From contig NZ_FNCC01000005.1 of assembly GCF_900100955.1 (NCBI RefSeq), forward strand, positions 186,001 to 250,000: a stretch of DNA of 64,000 bases, given 5' to 3'. The position numbers were made by a program, and so were the translations under genes. A model generated the notes under the pieces. That model searched no databases. It saw only the letters and a list, made by a program, of their open reading frames with translations, and had not been told where the DNA came from. How positions within the stretch are numbered: position 1 is the first letter of the stretch; the number at the start of each line of letters is the position of its first letter. Positions 9,867-17,740 of this stretch are shown one piece after another. This DNA is from Lentzea fradiae. GTDB taxonomy: Bacteria > Actinomycetota > Actinomycetes > Mycobacteriales > Pseudonocardiaceae.

Positions 9867-10043
9867 ATGACGCACCGAGTCGTGGTGAACGACGAGGAGC
9901 AGTACGCGCTCTGGCCCGCCCGCAAGAACAACGCGCCCGGCTGGCGCGACACCGGGTTCGGCGGCACCAAGGAGGAGTGCCTCGCGCACATTGGTCGCGT
10001 GTGGACGGACATGCGCCCGCTCAGCCTGAGAGGACGGTCATGA
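9867..10043 (+). CDS. MbtH-like protein
   Basis: A 58-residue member of the MbtH family, small proteins that bind NRPS adenylation domains and support their folding or activity. The family signature is clear: [30 protein letters not shown] and [11 protein letters not shown]. The ATG at 9867 is chosen because an AAGGGGG ribosome site lies about 8 bases upstream and family members begin this way; an in-frame GTG at 9849 is less likely. The neighbouring NRPS shows no adenylation domain, so its partner must be encoded upstream of the window or elsewhere. Its stop overlaps the next ATG (ATGA). Confidence 0.95.
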   Translation: MTHRVVVNDEEQYALWPARKNNAPGWRDTGFGGTKEECLAHIGRVWTDMRPLSLRGRS

Positions 10044-10267
10044 CCTTCACGGAGGTGGTGGCGGGCGCGCTGGACGTCGATCCGGCGCACGTCACCGACG
10101 AGGCGGGGCAGGACACGCTGCCGAGCTGGACGAGCATGCGGCACATCCAGCTGATCGTGATGCTGGAGGAGACCTACGGCCTGTCCTTCGACTACGAGGA
10201 GATCGCCGGAGCGCGGACCGTCCGCGACGTTCGCGGCGTGTTGCGGGCCAAGGGGGTCGACGTCTGA
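10040..10267 (+). CDS. Discrete acyl carrier protein (FkbJ-like)
   Basis: A 75-residue carrier protein. The phosphopantetheine Ser lies in [13 protein letters not shown], followed by the helix [11 protein letters not shown], a pattern common in the small ACPs that partner FkbH-type loading enzymes. It overlaps the MbtH stop and is followed without a gap by the HAD-poor FkbH-like protein (TGATG). It probably carries an acyl unit in trans for the carrier domains of the NRPS. Which loading enzyme it works with cannot be read from sequence; there are two candidates and two discrete ACPs in the operon. Confidence 0.87.
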   Translation: MTFTEVVAGALDVDPAHVTDEAGQDTLPSWTSMRHIQLIVMLEETYGLSFDYEEIAGARTVRDVRGVLRAKGVDV

Positions 10268-11562
10268 TGGACGCACGCATCCGCTGGCAGGAGATCGCCA
10301 GGGAAAGCGCCGAGCCCGTGGTGCGAGTGGGGCTGCTGGCGAGCTACACGATCGACCCGCTGATCCCGTACGTGGGCGTGGCGTTGCACGAAGCCGGGTT
10401 GCCGGTCTCCTTCACCGCGGGGCCGTTCAACCAGATCGTGCAGCAGTGCCTGGACGACACGTCGGTGATGGCGGCCGCGCGGCCGGACGTGCTGGTGGTG
10501 GCGCCCCGGTTCGAGGAGCTGGGCGAGGAGTTGGACACCGCGGTCGACGCGGCCTGCGCAGCGGCCCGGCGCTGGGGCTCGTTCCTGGTCGTCGTGCTGC
10601 CCGCCGTGCCGGAGGACCGGCCGTTCGGGCACCTCGACGACGGCCGCGCCGCCGGGGTGGCCGCCACGGCGCACGAGGTGCGGGAGCCGATCCGGGCGGA
10701 GCTGGCCGGACGGCCGGACGCCTGGGTGGTCGACGCCGAACAGGCTGTCCGCGCGGTCGGCACGGACAAGGCCCACCACGCCGTCATGTTCAAGTTCGCC
10801 AAGATCCCGTACACCGAGGCCGTGTTCGCCGAGCTGGGCGCGCGGGTGGCCGGTGTGCTGCGGGCGGTCTACGGCGTGACGCCCCGCGTTGTCGTGGTGG
10901 ATCGGGACGGGTCGGACGAACCGGTGAGGTGGCTGCGTGAGTCCGGTGCCCGGCTGGAGTTCCGGGACGGGCAGGAGGACGTCGCTGCGGTGGCGGAACG
11001 CGCCGGGGTGCCGGCGGGGGCCGCCGTGCTGCTGCGGCTGGGCACCAAGCCGGAGGCGTGGCGGGACGAACTGGTGCGGTCAGGGCTGCTGGACCGCCTG
11101 CCGCCCCCGCAGGCCGCACCACGGCGCGCCGGGCGCACCACCACCCGGCCCGCGCTGTCGCTCGTCGACTTCATCGGCGGGCTGGACGTCGAGGTCGCCG
11201 TCGCGCCGGTGACGCCCGACTCGGCCGCCAAGGTGGCCGAGGTCGTGGCCAGGGCCAAGGACTTCACGCTCGGCACCGGAGAGCTCGACCTGACCGGGGA
11301 CCGCGAGGTGTTCGCGGTCAGCGTGCGCGACAAGTTCGGCGACTACGGCATCAGCGGCGCCGTCGGGATCAGCGCGGAGGGCGTCGTGGACGTCTTCTCG
11401 CTGTCCTGCGTCGTGCTCGGCAAGGGCGTGGAGGACTCCGTCCTCCAGTGGGTGCGCGACGAGCACGGCGACATCGCCTTCCGGCACCGCCGCACCCCGC
11501 ACAACCAGATCACCGCCGGGTTCCTCGCGGACGCCGGAGCGAGAGTCGAGGAGATCGCATGA
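10267..11562 (+). CDS. FkbH-family protein with a collapsed HAD core
   Basis: A 431-residue protein that has the outer parts of FkbH without the middle. Residues about 15-200 match the FkbH N-terminal domain (FTAGPFNQIVQQCL, DVLVVAPRFEEL, FKFAKIPYTEAVFAEL). Residues about 295-430 match the C-terminal GNAT-like domain (VRDKFGDYGISG, CVVLGKGVEDSVLQW, aligning with the same region of the FkbH at 12584). Between them, VVVVDRDGSDEP stands where the HAD motif DLDNT would be, and the rest of the roughly 150-residue HAD core is shortened to about 80 poorly conserved residues. Phosphatase or glyceryl transferase activity is therefore doubtful. It could be a scaffold, an acyl-transfer partner, or a decayed paralogue kept for its outer domains. 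Confidence 0.8.
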   Translation: MDARIRWQEIARESAEPVVRVGLLASYTIDPLIPYVGVALHEAGLPVSFTAGPFNQIVQQCLDDTSVMAAARPDVLVVAPRFEELGEELDTAVDAACAAARRWGSFLVVVLPAVPEDRPFGHLDDGRAAGVAATAHEVREPIRAELAGRPDAWVVDAEQAVRAVGTDKAHHAVMFKFAKIPYTEAVFAELGARVAGVLRAVYGVTPRVVVVDRDGSDEPVRWLRESGARLEFRDGQEDVAAVAERAGVPAGAAVLLRLGTKPEAWRDELVRSGLLDRLPPPQAAPRRAGRTTTRPALSLVDFIGGLDVEVAVAPVTPDSAAKVAEVVARAKDFTLGTGELDLTGDREVFAVSVRDKFGDYGISGAVGISAEGVVDVFSLSCVVLGKGVEDSVLQWVRDEHGDIAFRHRRTPHNQITAGFLADAGARVEEIA

Positions 11563-12575
11563 CCGTCCACTTCGGAGTGGTGTCGCTCGGGCACGTGCTC
11601 GGCGACCCCGTCGACGTCGCCACCGCGGCCCCCGACTACACCGCCGACGTCGACCGCGTGCTGGGCTGGGGCTACCGCACGTTCCACCGGGCCCCCGACG
11701 GCGTCGGCCTGACCGACCTCGCCGCCGAGGCCGGTGCCAAGGCGCTCGGCGACGCGGGCGTGCAGCCGCACGAGGTCGACCTGCTCGTGCTGGCCATGTC
11801 CGACCTGTCCGAGCACCTCTACTGGGACGCGGCGGGCGCCACCCAGGCCAAGATCGGCGCCCGCGGCTCGGAGAACGTGCTGCTGACCCAGGCGTGCGGC
11901 GGGGGAGTGGCCGCGTTCGACGTCGTCGCGGGCAAGTTCGCCACCCACCCGGACTACCGCACCGCGCTCGTCATCGGCGCCAACCGGGTGTGCGAGCCTT
12001 ACTGGAACCGCATGGAGATCAACACCAGCATCTTCTCCGACGGCGCCGCGGCGGCCGTGGTGCGGCGCGACCACCCGCGCAACCGGTGGCTGACCACCGA
12101 GATCATCAGCGACGGCCGGTACGCCGACTTCATGATGATGGACGCCGGAGCCGCGGCCCGCCCGTTCACCGGGCAGGAGGTCGTCGGGGTGAAGAGCCCG
12201 CAGAAGCGGCTGGAGGAGTTCTTCGCGGGCGACATCCGCAAGATGTTCGAGTTCGTCTCGACCATCCGCACCAACAACCACGAGGTCGTGCGCAGGGCGT
12301 GCCGGCGCGCCGGGATCGAGCCGGGCGACCTGCGCAAGCTCCTGCACCTGCACGACAGCGTCCCGGCGATGACGTTGCTGGCCAAGGACCTCGGCATGGG
12401 TCCGGAGTGGACGAACACCGAGATCGCGCAGGCGCACGGGCACGTCGGCTGCGCCGACCAGCTGATCTCGCTGGAGCACTGCCTCACCACCGACCAGCTC
12501 ACCGACGGCGACGTCGTCGCATTGACCAGCACGGCCAGCGGCATGCACTGGCTCTGCACGCTCCTGGCGATCTGA
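11559..12575 (+). CDS. KAS III-like (FabH-type) thiolase-fold enzyme
   Basis: A 338-residue protein with the thiolase/FabH fold. The nucleophile is Cys113 in TQACGGG, with FSDGAAAAVV as the conserved second-half marker. The usual His and Asn catalytic motifs of FabH (HQAN and NxGN) are not present in standard form; LHLHDS (His 263 and 265) and AHGHVGCAD stand there. Such changes are common in KAS III relatives that transfer acyl groups rather than perform decarboxylative condensation. In this operon, between two FkbH-family genes and two discrete ACPs, a role moving an acyl group from a carrier protein to another acceptor is plausible. The ATG overlaps the previous stop (ATGA). Confidence 0.85.
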   Translation: MTVHFGVVSLGHVLGDPVDVATAAPDYTADVDRVLGWGYRTFHRAPDGVGLTDLAAEAGAKALGDAGVQPHEVDLLVLAMSDLSEHLYWDAAGATQAKIGARGSENVLLTQACGGGVAAFDVVAGKFATHPDYRTALVIGANRVCEPYWNRMEINTSIFSDGAAAAVVRRDHPRNRWLTTEIISDGRYADFMMMDAGAAARPFTGQEVVGVKSPQKRLEEFFAGDIRKMFEFVSTIRTNNHEVVRRACRRAGIEPGDLRKLLHLHDSVPAMTLLAKDLGMGPEWTNTEIAQAHGHVGCADQLISLEHCLTTDQLTDGDVVALTSTASGMHWLCTLLAI

Positions 12576-12583
12576 GGGGAATC

Positions 12584-14440
12584 ATGGAGACCAAAGAACT
12601 TCTGGCGCGCATCCGCGGCCTCGGCCAGCCGGACGCCACCGCCGACCCGGCCCTGCTGCGTGACCTCGGCACGCTGACCGACGTCCCGGCGCTCGTCGAG
12701 GCCGGACGCCTGCTCGCGAAGGTACCGGCCGAGCTGCTCGGCAAGCTCAAGCCGTTGCGCGTGGCCGTCACCGGCACGTTCACCGCCGCCGCGGTCGCAC
12801 CACTGCTGCGCGTCGCCCTGCTGCGCAAGGGAATCGCGCCGGAGATCCACGTGTCCGGCTTCGACCAGCTGGCCACCGACCTGAGCGACCCGGACTCGCC
12901 GCTGGCCTCGTTCGCGCCGCAGATCACCCTTTGCCTGCTGCACGACGACTGGTTCGTGCCCTCGGCCTGGGACGACGCCGAGGCGTTCAGCACCGCCGTC
13001 CGCGGCCGTTACGCCATGTTCGACAACCTCGTCGGAGCGTTCACCGAACGGTCCGGCAGCGCGGTGCTCGTGCACACCGTGCCGCTGTCGCCCGTCGAGA
13101 TGCGCGGCGTCGTCGCGTTCGACGGACGCGCGGCGCTCGGTCGCACGTGGCGCGAGCTCAACAGCGACCTGCTCGGCATGGCCCTGCGCCGTCCCGGGGT
13201 GCACGCGCTGGACCTGGAGGCGTACCTGGTCGACACCCCGGCCCGGCTGCGCGACGAACGCCTGTACCGGTTCGCCAGCTCCGCCTGGACGCCCGAGGTC
13301 GAAGCGGTCTACGCGGCGGAGGCGGCGAACTTCTGCGGCGCGTTCCTCGGCCTGGCCAAGAAGGTGCTGGTCCTCGACCTGGACAACACGCTGTGGGGCG
13401 GCGTCGTCGGCGACGACGGCCCGAGCGGCATCCAGATCGGCCCGCTCTACCCCGGCAACGCGTTCCGCGAGATGCAGCGCCGAGCCGTCCAGCTGCGCAA
13501 GCAGGGCGTGGTCCTCGCCCTGTGCAGCAAGAACGAGGCCACGATCGTCGACGAGGTCCTCAACCACCACCCCGACCTCGTGATCCGTCCGGACGACATC
13601 GCCGCCAGAGCGGTGAACTGGGACCCGAAGGACCACAACATCCGGGGCCTCGCCGCCCAGCTCAACCTCGGCCTCGACAGCTTCGTCTTCGCCGACGACA
13701 GCACGTTCGAGACCCAGCTGGTCCGCGGCTCGATCCCCGAGGTCACCGTCGTGCACCTGGACGGCGACCCGGCCGACCACGTGACGGCGTTGCAGCGCAA
13801 CGGTTCCTTCGACGTGCTGACCACCACCGCGACCGACCGCGACCGCACCAAGCTCTACAAGGCCCGCGCCGAACGCACCGAGTTCGCCGGCTCGTTCAGC
13901 TCGGTGCGGGACTACCTGCGCAGCCTGGAGATCCAGGTCTCCGTGCGGGAGGCCGACGAGTTCAGCCTGCCGCGCCTGGTCCAGCTCGGCCAGCGCACCA
14001 ACCAGTTCACCATGACCGGCGCCTCCCACCCCGAGTCCCGCACCCGCGAGATGGCCGCGTCCGACGACCACCTCGTGCTGGTTTTCGAGGTGGCCGACCG
14101 CTTCGGCGCCGAGGGCATCGTCGGCGGGGTCTGGGTCTCGAAGCACGAAGACCACTGGCTCATCGAGAACTTCGTGATGAGCTGCCGCGTCTTCACCCGA
14201 GGCGTCGAGCACACCGTCACCCAGCACATCGCCGACCGTGCCGCCGAGGCGGGCGCCCTCCGGCTGGAGGCGGACTTCACCGCCACCGGCCGCAACAAGG
14301 CGGCCGCCGCCTTCTACCCGGACGCCGGCTTCACCCGCGTCACCGAGAACCGCTTCACCCTGCCACTCGTCCCGAGACCGCAGATCGGTCCGGATTGGAC
14401 GAACCTCGTCGCGTTCGAAAGGGAGTCAGCCGATGTCTGA
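12584..14440 (+). CDS. FkbH-type HAD-IIIC protein, glyceryl-ACP loading
   Basis: A 618-residue protein of the FkbH family. Characterised members take 1,3-bisphosphoglycerate, remove phosphate and load a glyceryl unit onto an ACP. An N-terminal domain covers about residues 55-250. The HAD core begins at DLDNTLWGG (Asp265 and Asp267), with LALCSKNE carrying Cys314, likely the conserved acyl-accepting cysteine, and FADDSTFE as a later HAD motif. A GNAT-like C-terminal domain follows from about 440. A GAGGGG ribosome site precedes the ATG. It overlaps the next ACP by 8 bases. No dehydrogenase or O-methyltransferase for methoxymalonyl- or hydroxymalonyl-ACP is seen in the window, so the unit may stay glyceryl or be processed by genes upstream. 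Confidence 0.92.
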   Translation: METKELLARIRGLGQPDATADPALLRDLGTLTDVPALVEAGRLLAKVPAELLGKLKPLRVAVTGTFTAAAVAPLLRVALLRKGIAPEIHVSGFDQLATDLSDPDSPLASFAPQITLCLLHDDWFVPSAWDDAEAFSTAVRGRYAMFDNLVGAFTERSGSAVLVHTVPLSPVEMRGVVAFDGRAALGRTWRELNSDLLGMALRRPGVHALDLEAYLVDTPARLRDERLYRFASSAWTPEVEAVYAAEAANFCGAFLGLAKKVLVLDLDNTLWGGVVGDDGPSGIQIGPLYPGNAFREMQRRAVQLRKQGVVLALCSKNEATIVDEVLNHHPDLVIRPDDIAARAVNWDPKDHNIRGLAAQLNLGLDSFVFADDSTFETQLVRGSIPEVTVVHLDGDPADHVTALQRNGSFDVLTTTATDRDRTKLYKARAERTEFAGSFSSVRDYLRSLEIQVSVREADEFSLPRLVQLGQRTNQFTMTGASHPESRTREMAASDDHLVLVFEVADRFGAEGIVGGVWVSKHEDHWLIENFVMSCRVFTRGVEHTVTQHIADRAAEAGALRLEADFTATGRNKAAAAFYPDAGFTRVTENRFTLPLVPRPQIGPDWTNLVAFERESADV

Positions 14441-14675
14441 GGTCTTCACCGGGGTGGCCGACCTGGTCGGCCAGGTCACCGACCTGCCGCCCGAGGACAT
14501 CTCGGCCGAAGCGCGTTTCGACGCGCTGGCCAACTGGACCAGCTACGACGCTTTGCGCCTGCTCACCGGCATCGAGCAGCACTTCGCCGTCCGCCTGGAC
14601 CTCCAGGAGTACTTCGCCATCAAGGACGTCGGCGGCCTGGTCACCGCCATCGCGGCAGCACAGGGGAAGCCGTGA
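14433..14675 (+). CDS. Discrete acyl carrier protein paired with FkbH
   Basis: An 80-residue four-helix carrier protein. The modification Ser is expected in LANWTSYDALRLL, again the W-T-S form seen in the ACP at 10040 rather than the textbook DSL. It overlaps the FkbH stop and its own stop overlaps the GTG of the VOC gene, so all three are translationally coupled. It is the most likely acceptor of the glyceryl unit made by FkbH. The start ATG at 14433 follows a GGGAG ribosome site. Confidence 0.85.
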   Translation: MSEVFTGVADLVGQVTDLPPEDISAEARFDALANWTSYDALRLLTGIEQHFAVRLDLQEYFAIKDVGGLVTAIAAAQGKP

Positions 14676-15082
14676 TCCTGCGCATCGACCACGTCGGGCT
14701 GGTCACCGCTGACCTCGCGGCAGCGGCGTCGAGCCTGGCCCTGCTGGACCTGAAGCACACCTACGCCGACGACGTACCCGCCTACGGCGTGGCGACCTCG
14801 TTCTGGCAGTGCCCCGGCGACACCACCTCGATCGAGCTGGTCGCTCCTGCCCGCCCGGACGCCGCCGTCCACGGCCACCTGGCACGCCTCGGCCCCGGCC
14901 TGAACCACGTGGCGTTCGAGGTCGACGACATCGACGCGGACCTGGCCGCCCTGCAGGACCGCGGCGCGATCCTGGTGGACGAGACACCGTGCCAGGGCGG
15001 CCGTCCGGGCCTGCGGGTGGCGTTCGCGCACCTCGGCCCGGCGACCGGACTGCTGGTGGAGCTCGTCGACTACGGCCGGTAG
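14672..15082 (+). CDS. VOC-fold protein, methylmalonyl-CoA epimerase-like
   Basis: A 136-residue vicinal-oxygen-chelate protein. It starts LRIDHVGLVTADL and ends with LNHVAFEVDDIDADLAAL and TGLLVELVDY, the two-repeat layout and metal-ligand pattern (His, Glu) of methylmalonyl-CoA epimerases and related lyases. It is the last gene of the operon, coupled by GTGA to the ACP. It might epimerise or isomerise an acyl-CoA or acyl-ACP extender unit, but the family is too diverse for a firm substrate. The next gene ends 4 bases away on the other strand. Confidence 0.78.
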   Translation: MILRIDHVGLVTADLAAAASSLALLDLKHTYADDVPAYGVATSFWQCPGDTTSIELVAPARPDAAVHGHLARLGPGLNHVAFEVDDIDADLAALQDRGAILVDETPCQGGRPGLRVAFAHLGPATGLLVELVDYGR

Positions 15083-15085
15083 GAC

Positions 15086-16501
15086 TCAGCAGGCCCGCCG
15101 GAAGGCGTGGTGCAACCGGGCGGTGAGGTCCTCCGCGGCCTCTCCCGCCCGGTCCAGCAGCACGGGGAGGGGCACCGCCTCCTCCGACAGCACTCGGAGG
15201 TGCGCAGCGGTGCAGAAGCCACCGGCGCGGCTCTCGGCGAGTCCCGCCGCCGGTTCCAGCCCCGCCGCCAGCACGACGGCCGCGGGCGTGGGCAGCCCGG
15301 CCAGCTCGGCGAGCCAGCGCAGGGACCGCTCGATCCGGGCGTGCAGCTCGTCGCGGTCCAGCACCGGCCCGCGGGCGTCACCGGGCAGCGGCAGCCACGC
15401 CGACCGCTGCCCGGTGCGGTGCACGGCCAGCCCCCTGTGCCCGTCCGGGCTCGGCGGCGACCGCACCCACGCCGCCTCGCCGACCACGTCGGAGGTGAGC
15501 CTCTCCGTGCCGGTGAACAGCCCGCGCGCCCTGCCGTGGTCGGACAGCACGCCCGGCACCTGGTCCAGCCGCGGGGCCGCCAGCCTGCCGTAGTCGTCCA
15601 ACGGCACGAGGTGCACCTCGACGGCACAACGCTCGACGGCCGACCGCGTGCCGGTCAGGTCCGCCCGCCAGCTCACGTTCACGGGCCCGCTCACCCGGCG
15701 AGCCGCGACCGCCCGAGGTGCCGTGCCGAGCAGCTCGGCGGCCACCGCCATGCTGAAGGCCGCCGCGTTGCGGGCGGCGACCGGCTGCCATCCCGCACCG
15801 TCGGTCTCGTACTTGAGCCCGTCGGCCTTGTCGCTGATCCCGCGCACCGCCAGGAACGGCGCCCGGTTCAGCTGCGCGGCCTTCGCTGTGCCCGCGCTCT
15901 CCTGTTCGATAGCCGCGGCGTCCTCGTAGTTGCGCCGGAGCTGGTCCGCCAGCGGTGTCTCACGTGAGTTCAGCACCACCTCGCCCGCGGCGATCGGCCG
16001 GAACCGCACGGCCGAGACGGGGGAGAGCCCGCGGTGCCAGGAGCTCCCGCGGCTGACGTGCCGCGCTATCTGCTCCAACTCGTGGTCCGCGTCCCACGCC
16101 TGAGGACGGGCGCGGAACCCCGCGTGGTCCTCGAACCCGCTGTGGTAGCCGTAGATCTTGGTCGCGACCACCACGCTGCCCAGCTCCAGGTCGTCGTGCA
16201 GCGCCCCGGCGATCCCGGTGAACAGCACCGCCCGTGGCCGGAACTCGGCGATCGCCCGCTCGGCCAGCACCGCGGCGGGCGCGTTGCCGGCACCCGCCAC
16301 CGCCAGCACGACCCGTCCACCACCACCGGGAACCCGCCCGACCTCGAACCGCGTGCCGGCGGCGTGACGGTGCACCGCGGGCGCCTCGACGAGGTCCCGG
16401 ACCGCGGCGTACTCGCTCTCCAAAGCCGTCAGCACGACGACGGTGTCAGTCGGTTCGATGGTCACCCTGGTCCCGTTCCGGCAACGCACTACTGCGGGCA
16501 A
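15086..16501 (-). CDS. MTA/SAH nucleosidase-like protein with long C-terminal extension
   Basis: A 471-residue protein, roughly twice the size of housekeeping MTA/SAH nucleosidase. Residues about 20-250 hold the nucleoside phosphorylase fold: VLTALESEYAAV (the region of the N-terminal acidic catalytic residue), FTGIAGALHDDLELGSVVV, AAIEQESAG (ribose-binding Glu) and VRGISDKAD (catalytic Asp). Residues about 255-471 form an extra domain with GQRSAWLPLPGD and AAGLEPAAG that I cannot name. The TTG start is supported by GAGGAGG five bases upstream. It lies 38 bases downstream of the TIR-macro gene on the same strand, so the two look like one operon. Such stand-alone nucleosidase-like modules recur in bacterial conflict loci, where nucleotide hydrolysis is proposed to act as signal or effector. 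Confidence 0.8.
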   Translation of the reverse strand: MPAVVRCRNGTRVTIEPTDTVVVLTALESEYAAVRDLVEAPAVHRHAAGTRFEVGRVPGGGGRVVLAVAGAGNAPAAVLAERAIAEFRPRAVLFTGIAGALHDDLELGSVVVATKIYGYHSGFEDHAGFRARPQAWDADHELEQIARHVSRGSSWHRGLSPVSAVRFRPIAAGEVVLNSRETPLADQLRRNYEDAAAIEQESAGTAKAAQLNRAPFLAVRGISDKADGLKYETDGAGWQPVAARNAAAFSMAVAAELLGTAPRAVAARRVSGPVNVSWRADLTGTRSAVERCAVEVHLVPLDDYGRLAAPRLDQVPGVLSDHGRARGLFTGTERLTSDVVGEAAWVRSPPSPDGHRGLAVHRTGQRSAWLPLPGDARGPVLDRDELHARIERSLRWLAELAGLPTPAAVVLAAGLEPAAGLAESRAGGFCTAAHLRVLSEEAVPLPVLLDRAGEAAEDLTARLHHAFRRAC

Positions 16502-16539
16502 GCTACCTCCTCGGCCCGCCTTCGCCTTGCGGTGGCGAG

Positions 16540-17649
16540 TTATTGTCCAGAAACAGGCACCAGAGCCAGCCGCTGGAACACCACCGCGAGCGCCTCCTGC
16601 TCACGGCGCGTGTAGCCGAGGAAGAAGATCCGGCGCAGCCGCGACTCCGGGTGGTCGACGACGTGGTCGACCGCCGCCGGGATCATGGCTTCGACGGTCC
16701 GCATGACATCCGCCCCCGCCGCTCCCGTACCCAGCAACGGAAACAAAACGCTGCGCGCCTCCGCCATCCCCTCCACAGCAGCGAGCACATTCCGAACGCA
16801 CGCCCCGACATCACCCACCTGCCGATAACCGGCACCAGGCTCCCCGTGCACCGCCGCAACGTGCACCACATGCCGAACACCGTGGCTGCGCGCAAGTTCG
16901 CCGCTGCCGGTGACGAAAACACTGCCAGGCGCGACCGGCCGCCGCTCGACCTGCCCCTTCAGCTCGACCGCCACGACGTCGTCGACCACCTGACCGCCCT
17001 GGTCCCTTCTGGCCCCCCAGAACCGGATGATGCCCGACACGCTGAAGTCGGTCGTGCGAGCCATCCTCATGTCGGTGTTCTCGCTGTTGACCCAGACGTC
17101 CGCCGAGGTGCACCGGAGGATGTCGCCAGGCACGATCCCGAACTCGCACCTGCTCCCACCCACCCGGTAGACCTCCGCCGCCCCCGACGCCCGCGCGTCA
17201 TCGGCGAGGTGCGGCAACAGGTTGCGCAGCTCGCGCACGAGATGAGCCAGGTCGTCCTCGATGGTGTAGTGCCGCAACCGGAGGTGCTGGCACCGTGCGA
17301 GCGCCTTGATCCCGCCGGGCAGCTCGGCCTCCGCGGGCACCTCGGCGTCCTCGACGAGAACCGGGATCACCCGCATTCCAAGGGAGAAGGCAACACCGAT
17401 CTCCCGCTGCACCCAGTCCGTCCCCGGCTCACCCAGCAGCTCCCCCCACTGACGGCCGATGACGGCGATCAGCACCCGGCACCGCCCGAGCGTGTCGAAG
17501 ACCCGGTCGACGAAGTCGTCGCCCAGACGGATCGAACGGGCGGCGAGGAACACCTGGCCGGAACCCAGGTGCTGGGCCAGCGCCTGGTGGACCAGCGTCG
17601 CGTATCCGGGCTGGTCCTGGACGCGGTAGTTCACGAACACCGAGGCCAT
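16540..17649 (-). CDS. TIR domain-macro domain fusion protein
   Basis: A 369-residue protein. Residues 1 to about 150 are a TIR domain (VFVNYRVQD, VFLAARSIRLGDDF, LIAVIGRQW), with the probable catalytic Glu83 in DWVQREIGVAF. Active bacterial TIR domains cleave NAD+ and release ADP-ribose or cyclic derivatives. Residues about 170-360 resemble a macro domain (GIVPGDILRCTSADVWVNSEN, PLLGTGAAG), a fold that binds or removes ADP-ribose. Maker and reader of an NAD-derived signal may thus be in one chain. The start used is the ATG at 17649, where the TIR strand begins. The frame stays open to 17757, but that part would overlap the divergent gene and looks non-coding. No strong ribosome site is visible. 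It is followed by the nucleosidase-like gene. Confidence 0.85.
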   Translation of the reverse strand: MASVFVNYRVQDQPGYATLVHQALAQHLGSGQVFLAARSIRLGDDFVDRVFDTLGRCRVLIAVIGRQWGELLGEPGTDWVQREIGVAFSLGMRVIPVLVEDAEVPAEAELPGGIKALARCQHLRLRHYTIEDDLAHLVRELRNLLPHLADDARASGAAEVYRVGGSRCEFGIVPGDILRCTSADVWVNSENTDMRMARTTDFSVSGIIRFWGARRDQGGQVVDDVVAVELKGQVERRPVAPGSVFVTGSGELARSHGVRHVVHVAAVHGEPGAGYRQVGDVGACVRNVLAAVEGMAEARSVLFPLLGTGAAGADVMRTVEAMIPAAVDHVVDHPESRLRRIFFLGYTRREQEALAVVFQRLALVPVSGQ

Positions 17650-17740
17650 GCCCTCAGGGTACGGTGATCGCGAACCCGTCCGTCCACAATGGACCTCACC
17701 GCTCGTGTCACCCGGTTCGGTAACCTGGTGCAGGGGTGGC

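Noticed and set aside
10267..11562. Calling this a second complete FkbH
   Set aside because: The HAD core motifs (DLDNT, ALCSKNE, FADDS) found in the protein at 12584 are absent or reduced to DRDGS.
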